From positions 83,171,256 through 83,235,255 of the forward strand of contig NC_088911.1 of NCBI RefSeq assembly GCF_963576675.1: a stretch of 64,000 nt of DNA, read 5' to 3'. The notes below the pieces were generated by a model. The model had not been told where the DNA came from and ran no database searches. It saw nothing but the letters and a program-made list of their open reading frames with translations. This document shows positions 34,096 through 46,738 of the stretch, piece by piece. Position 1 is the first letter of the stretch. Every line of letters starts with the position of its first letter. This stretch comes from Euphorbia lathyris (taxonomy: Eukaryota > Streptophyta > Magnoliopsida > Malpighiales > Euphorbiaceae). The position numbers and the translations under genes are program-made.

Positions 34096-37000
34096 AAGTT
34101 CACTTCAGCAGCAACACGAAGATGGCAGAGTGAAAAGGTGCTGGAGAACCAGCTGACCGAGAAGAATGAGAACCCTTTTACGGCACCACCGCAGTTGGAT
34201 CGCAACAACCATTCGGAGATTGAGTTCCACGGATTTGGATATAAGCAGAGTTCAGCGCCTCCTACTTCAAATTTGAAAGACAGGATTCCAACCAAAACCA
34301 AAGGAAAGGGTGCCTTGTACTCAGCTGATCGAAACAAGGAGAATCAGAACCCCAATTTGCTCTTTAACAACAACAGATTTGCAGGCCTACTGGGGGATAG
34401 CATGGAGACTGAAACAGGAGGGCAAAGCGGAATTCTTGATTCCGCCCTAAAAACAGGCAGAGGGAAGCGAATTCGTACGTAAGTGGAAACCAGCTTACCT
34501 CTGTGCGAGATCGGATACCCGAGGAATGAAACTGAAGTTCTGAAAACAAAAGGAAATAATAGATTGAACCAGAAATTGCGTGATCGCTCGACACTTCGGA
34601 TCCTTGAAGGAAAAGCTAAGGGGGATGAAATCCACCCTTCGGCTCCATCTTAGTGCTTTGCTGTCTGGTTTCTTTTATTTTTTGCTGTCTATGAAGATAA
34701 TAACATGGAATTGCTTTGGTGCAGGAGGCACCAACTTTCAGCGAGCTCTTAGATTATTGGTCCGGACTCACAGGCCTGCTGTTCTTTGTCTCTTGGAAAC
34801 ACGTATCCCAGGTTCCCGAGCAGCTGATATTGGTAAGAAGATTGGTTTAACTAACTGTGAAATTGTGGAAGCGGAGGGGTTTAGCGGGGGTGTCTGGGTC
34901 TTCTGGGATGAGAACCTTGTAAAGATCAATGTGCTCTCAAAGAACTTCCAATTTCTGCACTGTGAGGTTACTATGCAAGGGGATCTTGAGCATAGATTCT
35001 CCTTTATCCTAACTGTTGTTTATGTGAGGCCTCAAATGATCCACAAGAGGCGGTTTTTTATGGACCTTCTGGATGTCAAAAACTCTGTTATGAAGTCGTG
35101 GGTTCTCTGTGGGGATTTTAATTGTATCAAGGAATCAAACGAAAAGAAGGGAGGGTCAGCTAGAGTTCTGGACAGGTGCGCCCCGTTTGCAAACTGGATT
35201 AACTAAATGGAGCTGGTGGACTTAGGTTTCATAGGTCCGGAGTTCACCTGGTTCCGCGGATCCTCCCCCCGCGCCCGAGTAGCCTGTCGGCTGGATAGGG
35301 GCCTTTGCTCTGCTGATTGGCGCCTCAAATACCCGGAAGCTGTCGTGAAGCACCTCCAGAGGTTCCATTCAGATCATGTTCCGCTGCTGATCGATTTCCG
35401 AACTGAAAATACTCGAAATGCTGTCCCGTTTCGGTTCATGAGAGCCTGGCTTACGAATGACTCCCTTGCAAGTAAAATTTAGCAGTGTTGGCGGGGTTCA
35501 GATTCAATGAAAGAAGCTACTAACAGCATCAAAGAGAACTTGACTCAGTGGAATAAACAGAGTTTTAGGAATATATTTGCGAGAAAGAGGAGAATTTATG
35601 CAAGATTAGGAGGTGTCCAGCGTGCTTTAGCTATTCATTGTACTGGGGGCCTCCTAAGACTTGAGGCGAGGCTGTGCGCGGATCTGGACGCTACCCTTAA
35701 GCAGGAAGAATTATATTGGCACCAGAAATCTCGGACCCAATGGCTCTGTGAAGGAGATCGTAATACTTCTTATTTTCATATTTCTACTGTCATCCGAACA
35801 AGGCAGAATAAGGTGGCTGGCTTGAGAAATGAGGATGGGATTTGGGAGTGGGAGAACGGCAAGCTAAGGAAGATGGCTACTCTTTTCTTTAGAAAGCTGT
35901 ATAATGAGGATATGACCGAAAGAGCTTCCCTCTTGATCCAGCGGTCTTTCCCAAAACTAGAGGAATCTGATGTGGAGGATCTAGCTAAACTGTTTAGCAT
36001 GGAGGAAGTCCGGCACGCGGTGGGCATGATGAGTGCTTGGAAAGCTCCAGGGCCGGATGGCCTGCAGGCAGGGTTCTATCAAAAGTTCTGAGAGATTGTG
36101 GGAGATAAGACGGGAGCTTGTGTCCTTCGTGCGCTGAATGAAGGAAGGCTGGAGGATGGGATTAACAACACCTTGATCACCCTCATTCCAAAGGTTGGGA
36201 ATCCAGAAAATTTATCTCAATTCAGACCAATCAGTCTTTATAACGTCAGCTACAAAATCATAACAAAATGTATAGTTGGGAGATTAAAGCCTCTGCTTCC
36301 TGGCATTGTTAGCCCGACGCAATGCAGCTTCGTTCCTGGCAGACAAATAACGGATAATATTATTCTCATTCAGGAAGCCGTGCATAGTTTTGAGAAGAAA
36401 AAAAAGGTAAGAAAGCTTATATGATTCTAAAGTTAGACCTGGAGAAAGCTTATGACAGGACCAGTTGGAATTTTCTCCGGGAGACAATACAGCTCGCGGG
36501 CCTTCCCCCAGGCATGGTGGATATCATCATGACTTGTGTCTCAACTCCTTCCATGCAGGTCTTGTGGAACGGGGAACAGGGAGAGAGTTTCAAGCCGACT
36601 AGGGGGCTCCGACAAGGGGATCCTCTATCTCCCTACCTCTTTGTGTTATGCCTAGAAAGGCTCAGCCATTTGATTCAGGAAGCAACTGATCGAGGGGATT
36701 GGAAGCCAGCATCCCTCTCCGATAATGGTCCACCGCTGACACACTGTTTCTTTGCAGATGACATTGTCCTTCTGTCGGAAGCTTCGTGGAACCAAGCCAA
36801 GCTGATTAAGGACATCCTCAACTACTTCTGTGACTGCTCGGGGCAGAAAGTGAGCCTAACAAAATCTTGCGTCTTTTTCTCCTCGAATATCAGACCAAAT
36901 ATCAAAGCCGACGTGGTCATGGAGCTGGGAATTCGAAGCACAAGTAACCTGGGGAAATACCTGGGAGTGAACATTATTCATGAAAGAGTTAATAAGGCCA

Positions 37001-37247
37001 CCTATAATCATGTGGTGGATCGGGTGGAGCAACGTCTGTCAGGATGGAAGGAAAAATGTTTATCCTTTGCAGGGAGAACGACGCTAATCAAGTCGGTCCT
37101 ATCAGCGATGCCGGTTTATACAATGCAGACAGCGGTCCTCCGGTTAGTATTTGTCATAAGCTGGATGTTATTTGTCGGCGCTTCCTCTGGGGCAGCTCTG
37201 AGAGGGGCCAGAAGATCCACCTGGTACGCTGGGAAACCGTGTGCAAG

Positions 37248-38780
37248 CCTCACGCGGGTGACCCGGGTTCGATCCCCGGCAACGGCGCCAAAAACTTGAT
37301 GGACGAAATGTGTATCGTGCAAAACTAAGGGCAAGTGCACCCTATCGTTATCAAGTAATAAATAGTAAGTAGAGTATCGTTCCCACGAGGATTGTGTTTA
37401 TAGCTATTGATTTTTGTGAATTTATATTATCTAAGCAATCAAAACTTGAATTGTTTGAGATACTAAACTAATGAATTTAAAACAACTAAATAAAGTAAAC
37501 AAAGAAGGAAACAAAATGGATTTAAATATGATGTAAATCACTAGAGCAAGGCTTCACCTAACCTAATGTATATAATCCACATCACAATCATATCCAAGTT
37601 CTTAAGTTTTAATCTAGAGACGGTGATTATTTCCTAAAGTAATTAACCAAGCTTTGGTCTAGTCAAGATTAATCCTATTTCACATACAATTACCCTAGCT
37701 TTGGTCTAGTCAAGAATAAAAGTATAATGAAAGCATTAAGTTCTTTGAAATAACCCCAAAGTTAAGTCATCAAACTAAACCCTGAAAAACCGCACCACAT
37801 AGACACAGGTCTAAACTATGTAGTTCCATTAATTATCTTAGTGTCGGTCAACCAAAATAATTAATTGTAATTTAGCTAAATATTGATCAGGTATCTAACT
37901 AGGAAATTAAGCTCCATAGTTTAATTCTCTATTTAATAAATTATGAACTTGAAATTGGATTGCAAGTAAATCATCTACTTCGATTAAGATCCGCCATAGC
38001 TCTAGCTATGGAGGAGTTAGTTCATGGTAGATGGAAAGAAAACAAGCAATTTAATAGAAAACAAACTAGAAAACATAATTAAAGAAAAGAAAAGAAAAGA
38101 TGAAGGAGAATAAACTTTGAAATAAAACTAGAATTAGTTACAAATGTAGAAAGATAATGAATAAAAAGAAAACTATAAAAAGTCTAAAAGAGAGAGCTAA
38201 GAGAGTGTGGTGAGGCCTGTTCCATTGTTCCAGGTCTGCTTTCATGCTTCCCAATGTAGGTATTTATAGTTGCACATGCCTTCATGCATTCATTGTAACC
38301 TCCAACTTTAATGCTATTAAAGAGAAGATTAATGGAGGATTGAATTCTTTGCTTTAACTTCTTAAACATATGGAGAGTTGAATTCTTCTTTGCAACTTTT
38401 TAACTTTCATGTAATTAAAGGGAGCATTGAGTAGTGTAACTCCTTCTTGAGCATTCAAAAGACTCTTTAACTTTCATAACATTCCTTGGATAGTTATTTA
38501 AGGAATTTATGACAATAAGGATTTATTTAAAGAGTCATGAGTCTTCATTCTTCAACTGCTACGAGGTCACCAACTAGAAGGAGTTCTAACTGTGCAACTT
38601 TATTTACTTGAATAATGATTCCATAATTACATTTTTGCCCCAAATAATACCTAAAAACACATAGAACAAGCATTAGCTCTTAAAACATAAAACTAAACAT
38701 AAAATAATTATAAAATATTAAAAACTATCTTAAAATGCATGATTACTATAATTAAAATATATTAAAAACTATATGAAAAT
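37248..38780 (-). mobile_element. LTR joined to the 3' half of tRNA-Asp, inserted in LINE ORF2
   Basis: On the plus strand the insert opens with about 40 bases matching the 3' half of plant tRNA-Asp(GUC), from the anticodon loop through the T arm (GGTTCGATCCC) to the CCA end (37290). It continues as reversed LTR-type sequence (AAAAACTTGATGGACG...). On the element's own strand the order is LTR, short spacer, then TGGCGCCGTTGCCGGGGA, the primer site common in Tat-type gypsy elements, extended well past the normal 18 bases. No internal region follows; LINE sequence resumes immediately on both sides. GCAAG occurs at both borders (37243-37247 and 38781-38785). A strong-stop cDNA still carrying tRNA sequence would give this structure. 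Confidence 0.65.
37251..37290 (+). other. 3' half of tRNA-Asp(GUC) including CCA
   Basis: CACGCGGGTGACCCGGG, then TTCGATCCCCGG, then CAACGGCGCCA match the anticodon-loop end, variable region, T arm and acceptor of plant tRNA-Asp. The D arm and 5' acceptor strand are absent, so it is not a tRNA gene. The encoded CCA shows that it came from mature tRNA or from a primer-site copy, not from a tRNA gene. Confidence 0.8.
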
Positions 38781-41700
38781 GCAAGATAACAGGGAATAAG
38801 ACAGGCTAGAGCAAGCAATATAGCAAATATTGCTAAGCTTGGATGGCGTATGCTTACTGAGCCTGAGATGACTTGGGTCAAGGCGCTCCGTGGGATCTAT
38901 GCGGGACAGCGAGAGGGCATGGATATTTTCAGAAATAGCAGAAAAAAGAGTCACACTTGGAAGAGCATCCTTAGTGGCGTTGAGTTACTGAAAAAAGGCA
39001 TTAGTCGTATAGTAAAGAATGGAGCAGATACCTCGTTCTGGAATGATAATTGGATTGACGGATATGCTGATCTTGCTAATGAAGCCCTTACTCCCTTATC
39101 AGAGAATGAAAAGTTGAAAAAGGTTGTAGAGTACTGGACCCCAGGCGGATGGGATTGGAACTCGCTAAATCAACACCTTCCTACTCGTGCGCTTTTCCAC
39201 TTCGCAGCCTATGTGTTATTTCTGGAAAATGGTGAGAAAGATGGCTGGTCTTGGAAGTTAGCACAGACGGGTGATTTCTCTGTGCGGACAGCATACATGC
39301 TTCAGATGAGGGAAACGGAGGCCACGGGCTCGGAAAGCAACGACCACAACTGGCATCTAATTTGGGATCTGGAGGTAACCGAGAGGATCTGGTACTTCAT
39401 CTGGACTATCTCGCATGATGCAACGCTGTCAAATGCAAGACGGTTAAGAAGACACTTGTGTGATATGGATGAATGTAAAGTTTGCAAGAAATCAGAAACA
39501 AACCTGCACATCTTAAGGGACTGCACTGAGGCAAGTCAAATTTGGGATTTCTTCATCCCCCGTGCCCTGTAGCAGCTATTCTTCGAGGGATCGTTGAGGG
39601 ACTGGATCGAGCTAAACATCCAAAGTAAATTGAAATGGCAGAACCTGCAGTGGAGCTCGGTTTTTGCGATTGGGTGTTGGTGGATTTGGAGATGGAGAAA
39701 CGAGAAGATATTTGAACCTTTAAAACCAGAAGTAGCGGACAAGAGTGGTTTTATTTGTTCTCGGGCCAGAGAGTTAGATCGTGCCTTTCGGAGGTCAACA
39801 AACAATGGCGGTAGTCTGAACCGCCAAAATCGATAGGATCGCATGATTGTTTGGAGAACTCCGGGGGAAATTGGGTTAAGGTCAATAGTGACGGGGCTAG
39901 CAAAGGAAACCCCGGGGAGGCGGCGTGTGGAGGTTTGATTCGGGATACAAACGAAAATTGGGTAAGAGGCTTCTTCTGTAATCTGGGAATAAGCACAGCC
40001 ATCCTGACTGAGCTTTGGGGCATGTATTATGGTCTTACTCTGGCGTGGAAAATGGGTTTCCGAAGGGTAATTTTTGAAGTGGATGCTCTTGTGGTGGTTA
40101 ATTGTATAAGGTCTAGCTCGGGGAATCATCGGCACTATTGGCTCATTGAGACTTGTCAGAACCTGTTAAGACAGGATTGGGATACTCGCGTTGCTCACAT
40201 AAACAGGGAGGGTAATAAAGCAGCGGATTGGTTGGCAAACTTCACAGGAACTTCTTCCTTAGGTCTGCACGAGTGTGACAGGCCGCATGCAGGCCTCATT
40301 GATATCCTCCATTCTGACTTGAGACATGCCAGCCCGGATTGAGTAGTTCTTTGTTCTTTTAAGCTGTCCTCCTCCTGGGGGATGTTTGTTTGTTTTGTTG
40401 TTTTGTTGGGGCTTCTAGCCCTTCCCCTATTACCAAAAAAAAAAGAAAAAGAAAAAGAAAAAGAAAAAGAAGACACTTGGTTATAATTTTCATTATGTGT
40501 CTTACATCTAGCACTTTAATTGTGAGGTGTCAATGATTTAGATATTCTTAATAGTGAGGTGTCAATTATTTAGGTAGTATATCTATATATATAAATACAC
40601 ATTGTTAACCATATTTGAAAGGAGGGAATGAATTAATTTTGCCCCTTCAACATGTCATATATAAGGAGGAAGGTTATATATATAAAAGAGAAAAAAAAGG
40701 GAAAAAAAGGGATACATAAATATTTAAAGAAAACGAGGGAGGTTTTGGGAAAAACGTTTTTGGTTGTCGGTGATTAATTTTCGGTAATCGACGACGAGTT
40801 TTGGGTTAGCTGACGATGATGTTTATGGATTAGCTATCAACGGATCACATCGACGAGTTTTCGGTGACCGACGACGAAATTTCGGTAACGAAATTTTATA
40901 CCTAAATTATTTTTTAAAAATATTATCGGTATTGATTTTAAGTTAGTTTGATTTCGATGGTTTTATCAAATTTTAATAGATTTACGGTTAATGATTTAGC
41001 GTCTATCAGTTACTAATAAAATATAAATTTTAAACTAGTTGCCCTTTAGATTTATCGAAGTAAAATTTCGTATTAAGCCTTTTAGTCGTGTAACGAGTTT
41101 AAACGTATAATAGGTCCAAAATAATGAAGTCGGGTTTAGAATTAATATCTCAGCGACCGAAAATAATCCAATAAGAATATTTCGATGATTCTAAATTTTA
41201 TTTAAGTAACTTTAATAGTTAAAATTAAATACCTTGAAAATAGAATGACTAATACTGATATTTTTCAAGTAGAGTCGGTATAGAGTCGAATATCAAATTT
41301 GTACAAAAATTTGAATATAAAATTAGTACAAATAGACCTATGACAATATAACGAGTCTAACGGTATATTCAGTTAAAATAACTATACCGGTTTGATGTCA
41401 CGCGTAACTATTTCGATTACAGATAAAAATGAGTCTTATAAAAGTATTTGGTTTATAATTTAGTTTAAAATTATTTATATAATGTTTGAGTTATTTTGAA
41501 TACGTTTGATTAACTTGTTTAAACTATATTATTCAAAATATTTATTTATCTTTAATTATTTAAAGAATAATTATTATCATTGTGGTACTTTGAAAATTGG
41601 ATTGATAAAATGAATTGGACTATTTTATACGAATTGTTTTTGGATTTGGATTAAGAAAGTTGTTACGGTTGTTATTGTTATTATTTCTGTGATTTGGATT

Positions 41701-42513
41701 GAAGTCCAAATATGATTTTATGTTGCGATATTTTGAACGATAGATAAAAATGGTTTTGTCCATCTAGGATTGCCCGGGGTAGGAGTTGTAAGTTGTAAGA
41801 CCATACCTAAGGGCGGTATGGCCGGAGTGCACGGTTGGTAGTCCTAACGTTAGGCAAGGCGAGATATGATTGAGATATCTCGATTATTGATATGATTGAT
41901 GTTATGATAAGCTACACGGGTGGAATTCGAGGATGGACACACAAATTTTATATTACGTTTTGGAAATGCTTGATGATTTGAATTATAATGTTTTACGTTT
42001 GATTGATTACGAGTTGATTTATTAAAGCAATTTATTTGATTACGAGTTTGTTTAACAAAATGTTTCTTTGATTACGAATTGGTTTGATAAAACGTTTATT
42101 TGTTTATGAGCTAGTTTGATAAAACGGTTATTTAATTTGATTCGTTTTGACAAAATGATTTATATATATATAAAGATGATAACAAAGTGAAATATACAAT
42201 TAAAGTATTAGCGTGTCATTCAACGTGTCAATAAGTTAAAACGAGTTAATAAGTTAAGAGAACTACCAATTAAGAGAACTACCTAAAATCGGTAGAACTA
42301 CGTGGCTTTAATTCCTGATTTAAAGATTAAAGATGTTCGGGATACGTAGGAAGCTTGATAGAATTATCGAGTCCAAGCCAAATTAATAATAATAATTTAA
42401 GTAGTCCGAATAAATTTTTATCTATTATAATATAGGTTCGGCTTTTAGGCTGACAGACATTGGTTATCCTATTTTTCTTTCATGCCCGATGCCGTTTTGG
42501 GTCGGGTGTGACA

Positions 42514-42725
42514 TTTTGGTATCAGAGCTCTAGGTTATTTTCTTCGGACCTAATGTGGTGGATTGTGATTTAAGAGTGTGAATTTTGGGATAGAAGTGTG
42601 AACATTATATAGCTTGATAGTGGGTTAGAAAAAAAAAATCGTAATCAAGTAATTGTAATGATTAATTGTCCTAAGTAAAAATCGATATGAATTTCGAGGA
42701 CGAAATTCTTTAAGCTGGGTATAAT
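42514..42725 (+). other. Internal region 1 with PBS
   Basis: These 212 bp contain the primer site TGGTATCAGAGC (42517-42528), then a non-coding leader. They end in GGACGAAATTCTTTAAGC before LTR2, the place of the polypurine tract. No gag or pol is present. Confidence 0.9.
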
Positions 42726-45210
42726 TGTAACATTCGTGTCTAAAATTTAATTTTTATACTCAATATTAGATCGTGTTATATTTTGACTTATTAATTAACC
42801 AATTGGATATGAAAAGTATATTATCGAAGTTAATTTAATGTCTCTAAGTATAAATTAAAAAGTTAGGAGTAAATTTTAAAAGAATTATAAATTAAAAGGA
42901 CTAAACTGCATATTTTCTAATTAAACTATATATATATACATATACATGGTTATTACCTTGTTTTGTTTGAATTAATTAAAAAAAAACGTAAATATGATGA
43001 ATATAATTATATAATTTTCATTTTTATTAGAAATAATTAAATGGGATTATAAAAAGATAAAATAAATAAATAATTAAGTTGGACCATTTATTCATTACTT
43101 TATCTTATATTATTAAAGTGGTATATTTTTAGCTTATCAAAATGATGTATTAGAAAAAGAAAAAGAAGACACTTGGTTATAATTTTCATTATGTGTCTTA
43201 CATCCAGCACTTTAGTTGTGAGGTGTCAATGATTTAGATATTCTTAATAGTGCAGTGTCAATTATTTAGGTAGTATATCTATATATATATATATATATAT
43301 ACACACATTGTTAACCATATTTGAAAGGAGGGAATGAATTAATTTTGCCCCTTCAACATGTCATATATAAGGAGGAAGGTTATATATATAAAAGAGAAAA
43401 AAAAAAGGATACATAAATATTTAAAGAAAACGAGGGAGGTTTTGGGAAAAACGTTTTTGGTTGTCGGTGATTAATTTTCGGTAATCGACGACGAGTTTTG
43501 GGTTAGCTGACGATGATGTTTATGGATTAGCTATCAACGGATCACATCGACGAGTTTTCGGTGACCGACGACGAAATTTCGGTAACGAAATTTTATACCT
43601 AAATTATTTTTTAAAAATATTATCGGTATTGATTTTAAGTTAGTTTGATTTCGTTGGTTTTGTCAAATTTTAATAGATTTACGGTTAATGATTTAGCGTC
43701 TATCAGTTACTAATAAAATATAAATTTTAAACTAGTTTTCCTTTAGATTTATTGAAGTAAAATTTCGTATTAAGCCTTTTAGTCGTGTAACGAGTTTAAA
43801 CGTATAATAGGTCCAAAATAATGAAGTCGGGTTTAGAATTAATATCTCAGCGACCGAAAATAATCCAATAAGAATATTTCGATGATTCTAAATTTTATTT
43901 AAGTACCCTTAATAGTTAAAATTAAATACCTTGAAAATAGAATGACTAATACTGATATTTTCTAAGTAGAGTCGGTATAGAGTCGAATATCAAATTTGTA
44001 CAAAAATTTGAATATAAAATTAGTACAAATAGACCTATGACAATATAACGAGTCTAACGGTATATTCAGTTAAAATAACTATACCGGTTTGATGTCACGC
44101 GTAACTATTTCGATTACAGATAAAAATGAGTCTTATAAAAGTATTTGGTTTATAATTTAGTTTAAAATTATTTATATAATGTTTGAGTTATTTTGAATAC
44201 GTTTGATTAACTTGTTTAAACTATATTATTCAAAATATTTATTTATCTTTAATTATTTAAAGAATAATTATTATCATTGTGGTACTTTGAAAATTGGATT
44301 GATAAAATGAATTGGACTATTTTATGCGAATTGTTATTGGATTTGGATTGAGAAAGCTGTTACGGTTGTTATTGTTATTGTTTCTGTGATTTGGATTGAA
44401 GTCCAAATATGATTTTATGTTGCGATATTTTGAACGATAGATAAAAATGGTTTTGTCCATCTAGGATTGCCCGGGGTAGGAGTTGTAAGTTGTAAGACCA
44501 TACCTAAGGGCGGTATGGCCGGAGTGCACGGCTGGTAGTCCTAACGTTAGGCAATGCGAGATATGATTGAGATATCTCGATTATTGATATGATTGATGTT
44601 ATGATAAGCTACACGGGTGGAATTCGAGGATGGACACACAAATTTTATATTACGTTTTGGAAATGCTTGATGATTTGAATTATAATGTTTTACGTTTGAT
44701 TGATTACGAGTTGATTTATTAAAGCAATTTATTTGATTACGAGTTTGTTTAACAAAATGTTTCTTTGATTACGAATTGGTTTGATAAAACGTTTATTTGT
44801 TTATGAGCTAGTTTGATAAAACGGTTATTTAATTTGATTCGTTTTGACAAAATGATTTATATATATATAAAGATGATAACAAAGTGAAATATACAATTAA
44901 AGTATTAGCGTGTCATTCAACGTGTCAATAAGTTAAAACGAGTTAATAAGTTAAGAGAACTACCAATTAAGAGAACTACCTAAAATCGGTAGAACTACGT
45001 GGCTTTAATTCCCGATTTAAAGATTAAAGATGTTCGGGATACGTAGGAAGCTTGATAGAATTATCGAGTCCAAGCCAAATTAATAATAATAATTTAAGTA
45101 GTCCGAATAAATTTTTATCTATTATAATATAGGTTCGGCTTTTAGGCTGACAGACGTTGGTTATCCTATTTTTCTTTCATGCCCGATGTCGTTTTGGGTC
45201 GGGTGTGACA
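42726..45210 (+). repeat. LTR2, intact, 2485 bp
   Basis: This is the only LTR of the three without an insertion or large deletion. It includes a (TA)n run near 43280-43302 and the CATACCTAAGGGCGGTATGG inverted motif near 44498-44517. Confidence 0.93.
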
Positions 45211-45421
45211 TTTTGGTATCAGAGCTCTAGGTTATTTTCTTCGGACCTAATGTGGTGGATTGTGATTTAAGAGTGTGAATTTTGGAATAGAAGTGTGAAC
45301 ATTATATAGCTTGATAGTGGGTTAGAAAAAAAAAATCGTAATCAAGTAATTGTAACGATTAATTGTCCTAAGTAAAAACGATATGAATTTCGAGGACGAA
45401 ATTCTTTAAGCTGGGTATAAT
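45211..45421 (+). other. Internal region 2 with PBS
   Basis: These 211 bp are nearly identical to internal region 1, with a few substitutions and a one-base length difference. They include TGGTATCAGAGC at 45214-45225. Confidence 0.9.
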
Positions 45422-46738
45422 TGTAACATTCGTGTCTAAAATTTAATTTTTATACTCAATATTAGATCGTGTTATATTTTGACTTATTATCGGTATTGAT
45501 TTTAAGTTAGTTTGATTTCGTTGGTTTTGTCAAATTTTAATAGATTTACGGTTAATGATTTAGCGTCTATCAGTTACTAATAAAATATAAATTTTAAACT
45601 AGTTTTCCTTTAGATTTATTGAAGTAAAATTTCGTATTAAGCCTTTTAGTCGTGTAACGAGTTTAAACGTATAATAGGTCCAAAATAATGAAGTCGGGTT
45701 TAGAATTAATATCTCAGCGACCGAAAATAATCCAATAAGAATATTTCGATGATTCTAAATTTTATTTAAGTACCCTTAATAGTTAAAATTAAATACCTTG
45801 AAAATAGAATGACTAATACTGATATTTTCTAAGTAGAGTCGGTATAGAGTCGAATATCAAATTTGTACAAAAATTTGAATATAAAATTAGTACAAATAGA
45901 CCTATGACAATATAACGAGTCTAACGGTATATTCAATTAAAATAACTATACCGGTTTGATGTCACGCGTAACTATTTCGATTACAGATAAAAATGAGTCT
46001 TATAAAAGTATTTGGTTTATAATTTAGTTTAAAATTATTTATATAATGTTTGAGTTATTTTGAATACGTTTGATTAACTTGTTTAAACTATATTATTCAA
46101 AATATTTATTTATCTTTAATTATTTAAAGAATAATTATTATCATTGTGGTACTTTGAAAATTGGATTGATAAAATGAATTGGACTATTTTATGCGAATTG
46201 TTATTGGATTTGGATTGAGAAAGCTGTTACGGTTGTTATTGTTATTGTTTCTGTGATTTGGATTGAAGTCCAAATATGATTTTATGTTGCGATATTTTGA
46301 ACGATAGATAAAAATGGTTTTGTCCATCTAGGATTGCCCGGGGTAGGAGTTGTAAGTTGTAAGACCATACCTAAGGACGGTATGACCAGAGTGCACGGCC
46401 GGTAGTCCTAACGTTAGGCAAGGCGAGATATGATTGAGATATCTCGATTATTGATATGATTGATGTTATGATAAGCTACACGGGTGGAATTCAAGGATGG
46501 ACACACAAATTTTATATTACGTTTTGGAAATGCTTGATGATTTGAATTATAATGTTTTACGTTTGATTGATTACGAGTTGGTTTGTTAAAGCAATTTATT
46601 TGATTACGAGTTTGTTTAACAAAACGTTTCTTTGATTACGAATTGGTTTGATAAAACGTTTATTTGTTTATGAGCTAGTTTGATAAAACGGTTATTTAAT
46701 TTGATTCGTTTTGACAAAATGATTTATATATATATAAA

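Larger units (their letters stand above)
34691..40342 (+). pseudogene. LINE ORF2 pseudogene: endonuclease, reverse transcriptase, zf-RVT, RNase H
   Basis: It starts MKIITWNCFGAGG. Endonuclease landmarks follow: LLETRI, VLCGDFNCI, and HSDHVPLLI near 35367-35395. Polymerase landmarks are GPDGLQAGFYQKF (36050-36090), LITLIPKV.....QFRPISLYNV, SFVPGRQITDNI, LKLDLEKAYDR (36427), GLRQGDPLSPYLF (36604) and FADDIVLL (36753). Stops occur at about 35204, 35480 and 36089, a frameshift near 36422, and another near 37140. An LTR-tRNA insertion at 37248-38780 separates polymerase from zf-RVT (LIWDLEVTERIWYFIW) and RNase H (VNSDGASKGNPGEAACGG, ELWGMYYGL, NREGNKAADWLA). It is dead, but the domain order is complete. 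Confidence 0.9.
33028..40459 (+). mobile_element. Full-length but decayed L1-type LINE inside LTR1, about 57-bp TSD
   Basis: Direct repeats of 57 bp with one mismatch lie at 32971-33027 and 40460-40516. The second copy continues into intact LTR sequence, as shown by comparison with LTR2. The element has a 5' leader with a duplicated GGGGAATAACTGTTTA (33027-33043 and 33077-33092), ORF1, ORF2 with endonuclease, reverse transcriptase, zf-RVT and RNase H, and a 3' tail TACCAAAAAAAAAAG followed by GAAAAA repeats. Several stops and frameshifts and one large insertion break ORF2. A target duplication this long is unusual even for LINEs. Confidence 0.9.
32550..42513 (+). repeat. LTR1, split by a LINE
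   Basis: The two parts are 32550-33027 and 40517-42513, about 2475 bp in total, with the LINE and one copy of its target duplication between them. It differs from LTR2 and LTR3 at several shared positions (for example TTTTTGGATTTGG versus TTATTGGATTTGG), so LTR2 and LTR3 are the closer pair. Confidence 0.93.

Noticed and set aside
33126..34337. Several minus-strand frames opposite LINE ORF1
   Set aside because: They are mirror frames of a well-supported coding region, with no conserved features of their own.
37248..37290. Functional tRNA gene
   Set aside because: Only the 3' half of tRNA-Asp is present and CCA is encoded, which plant nuclear tRNA genes lack.
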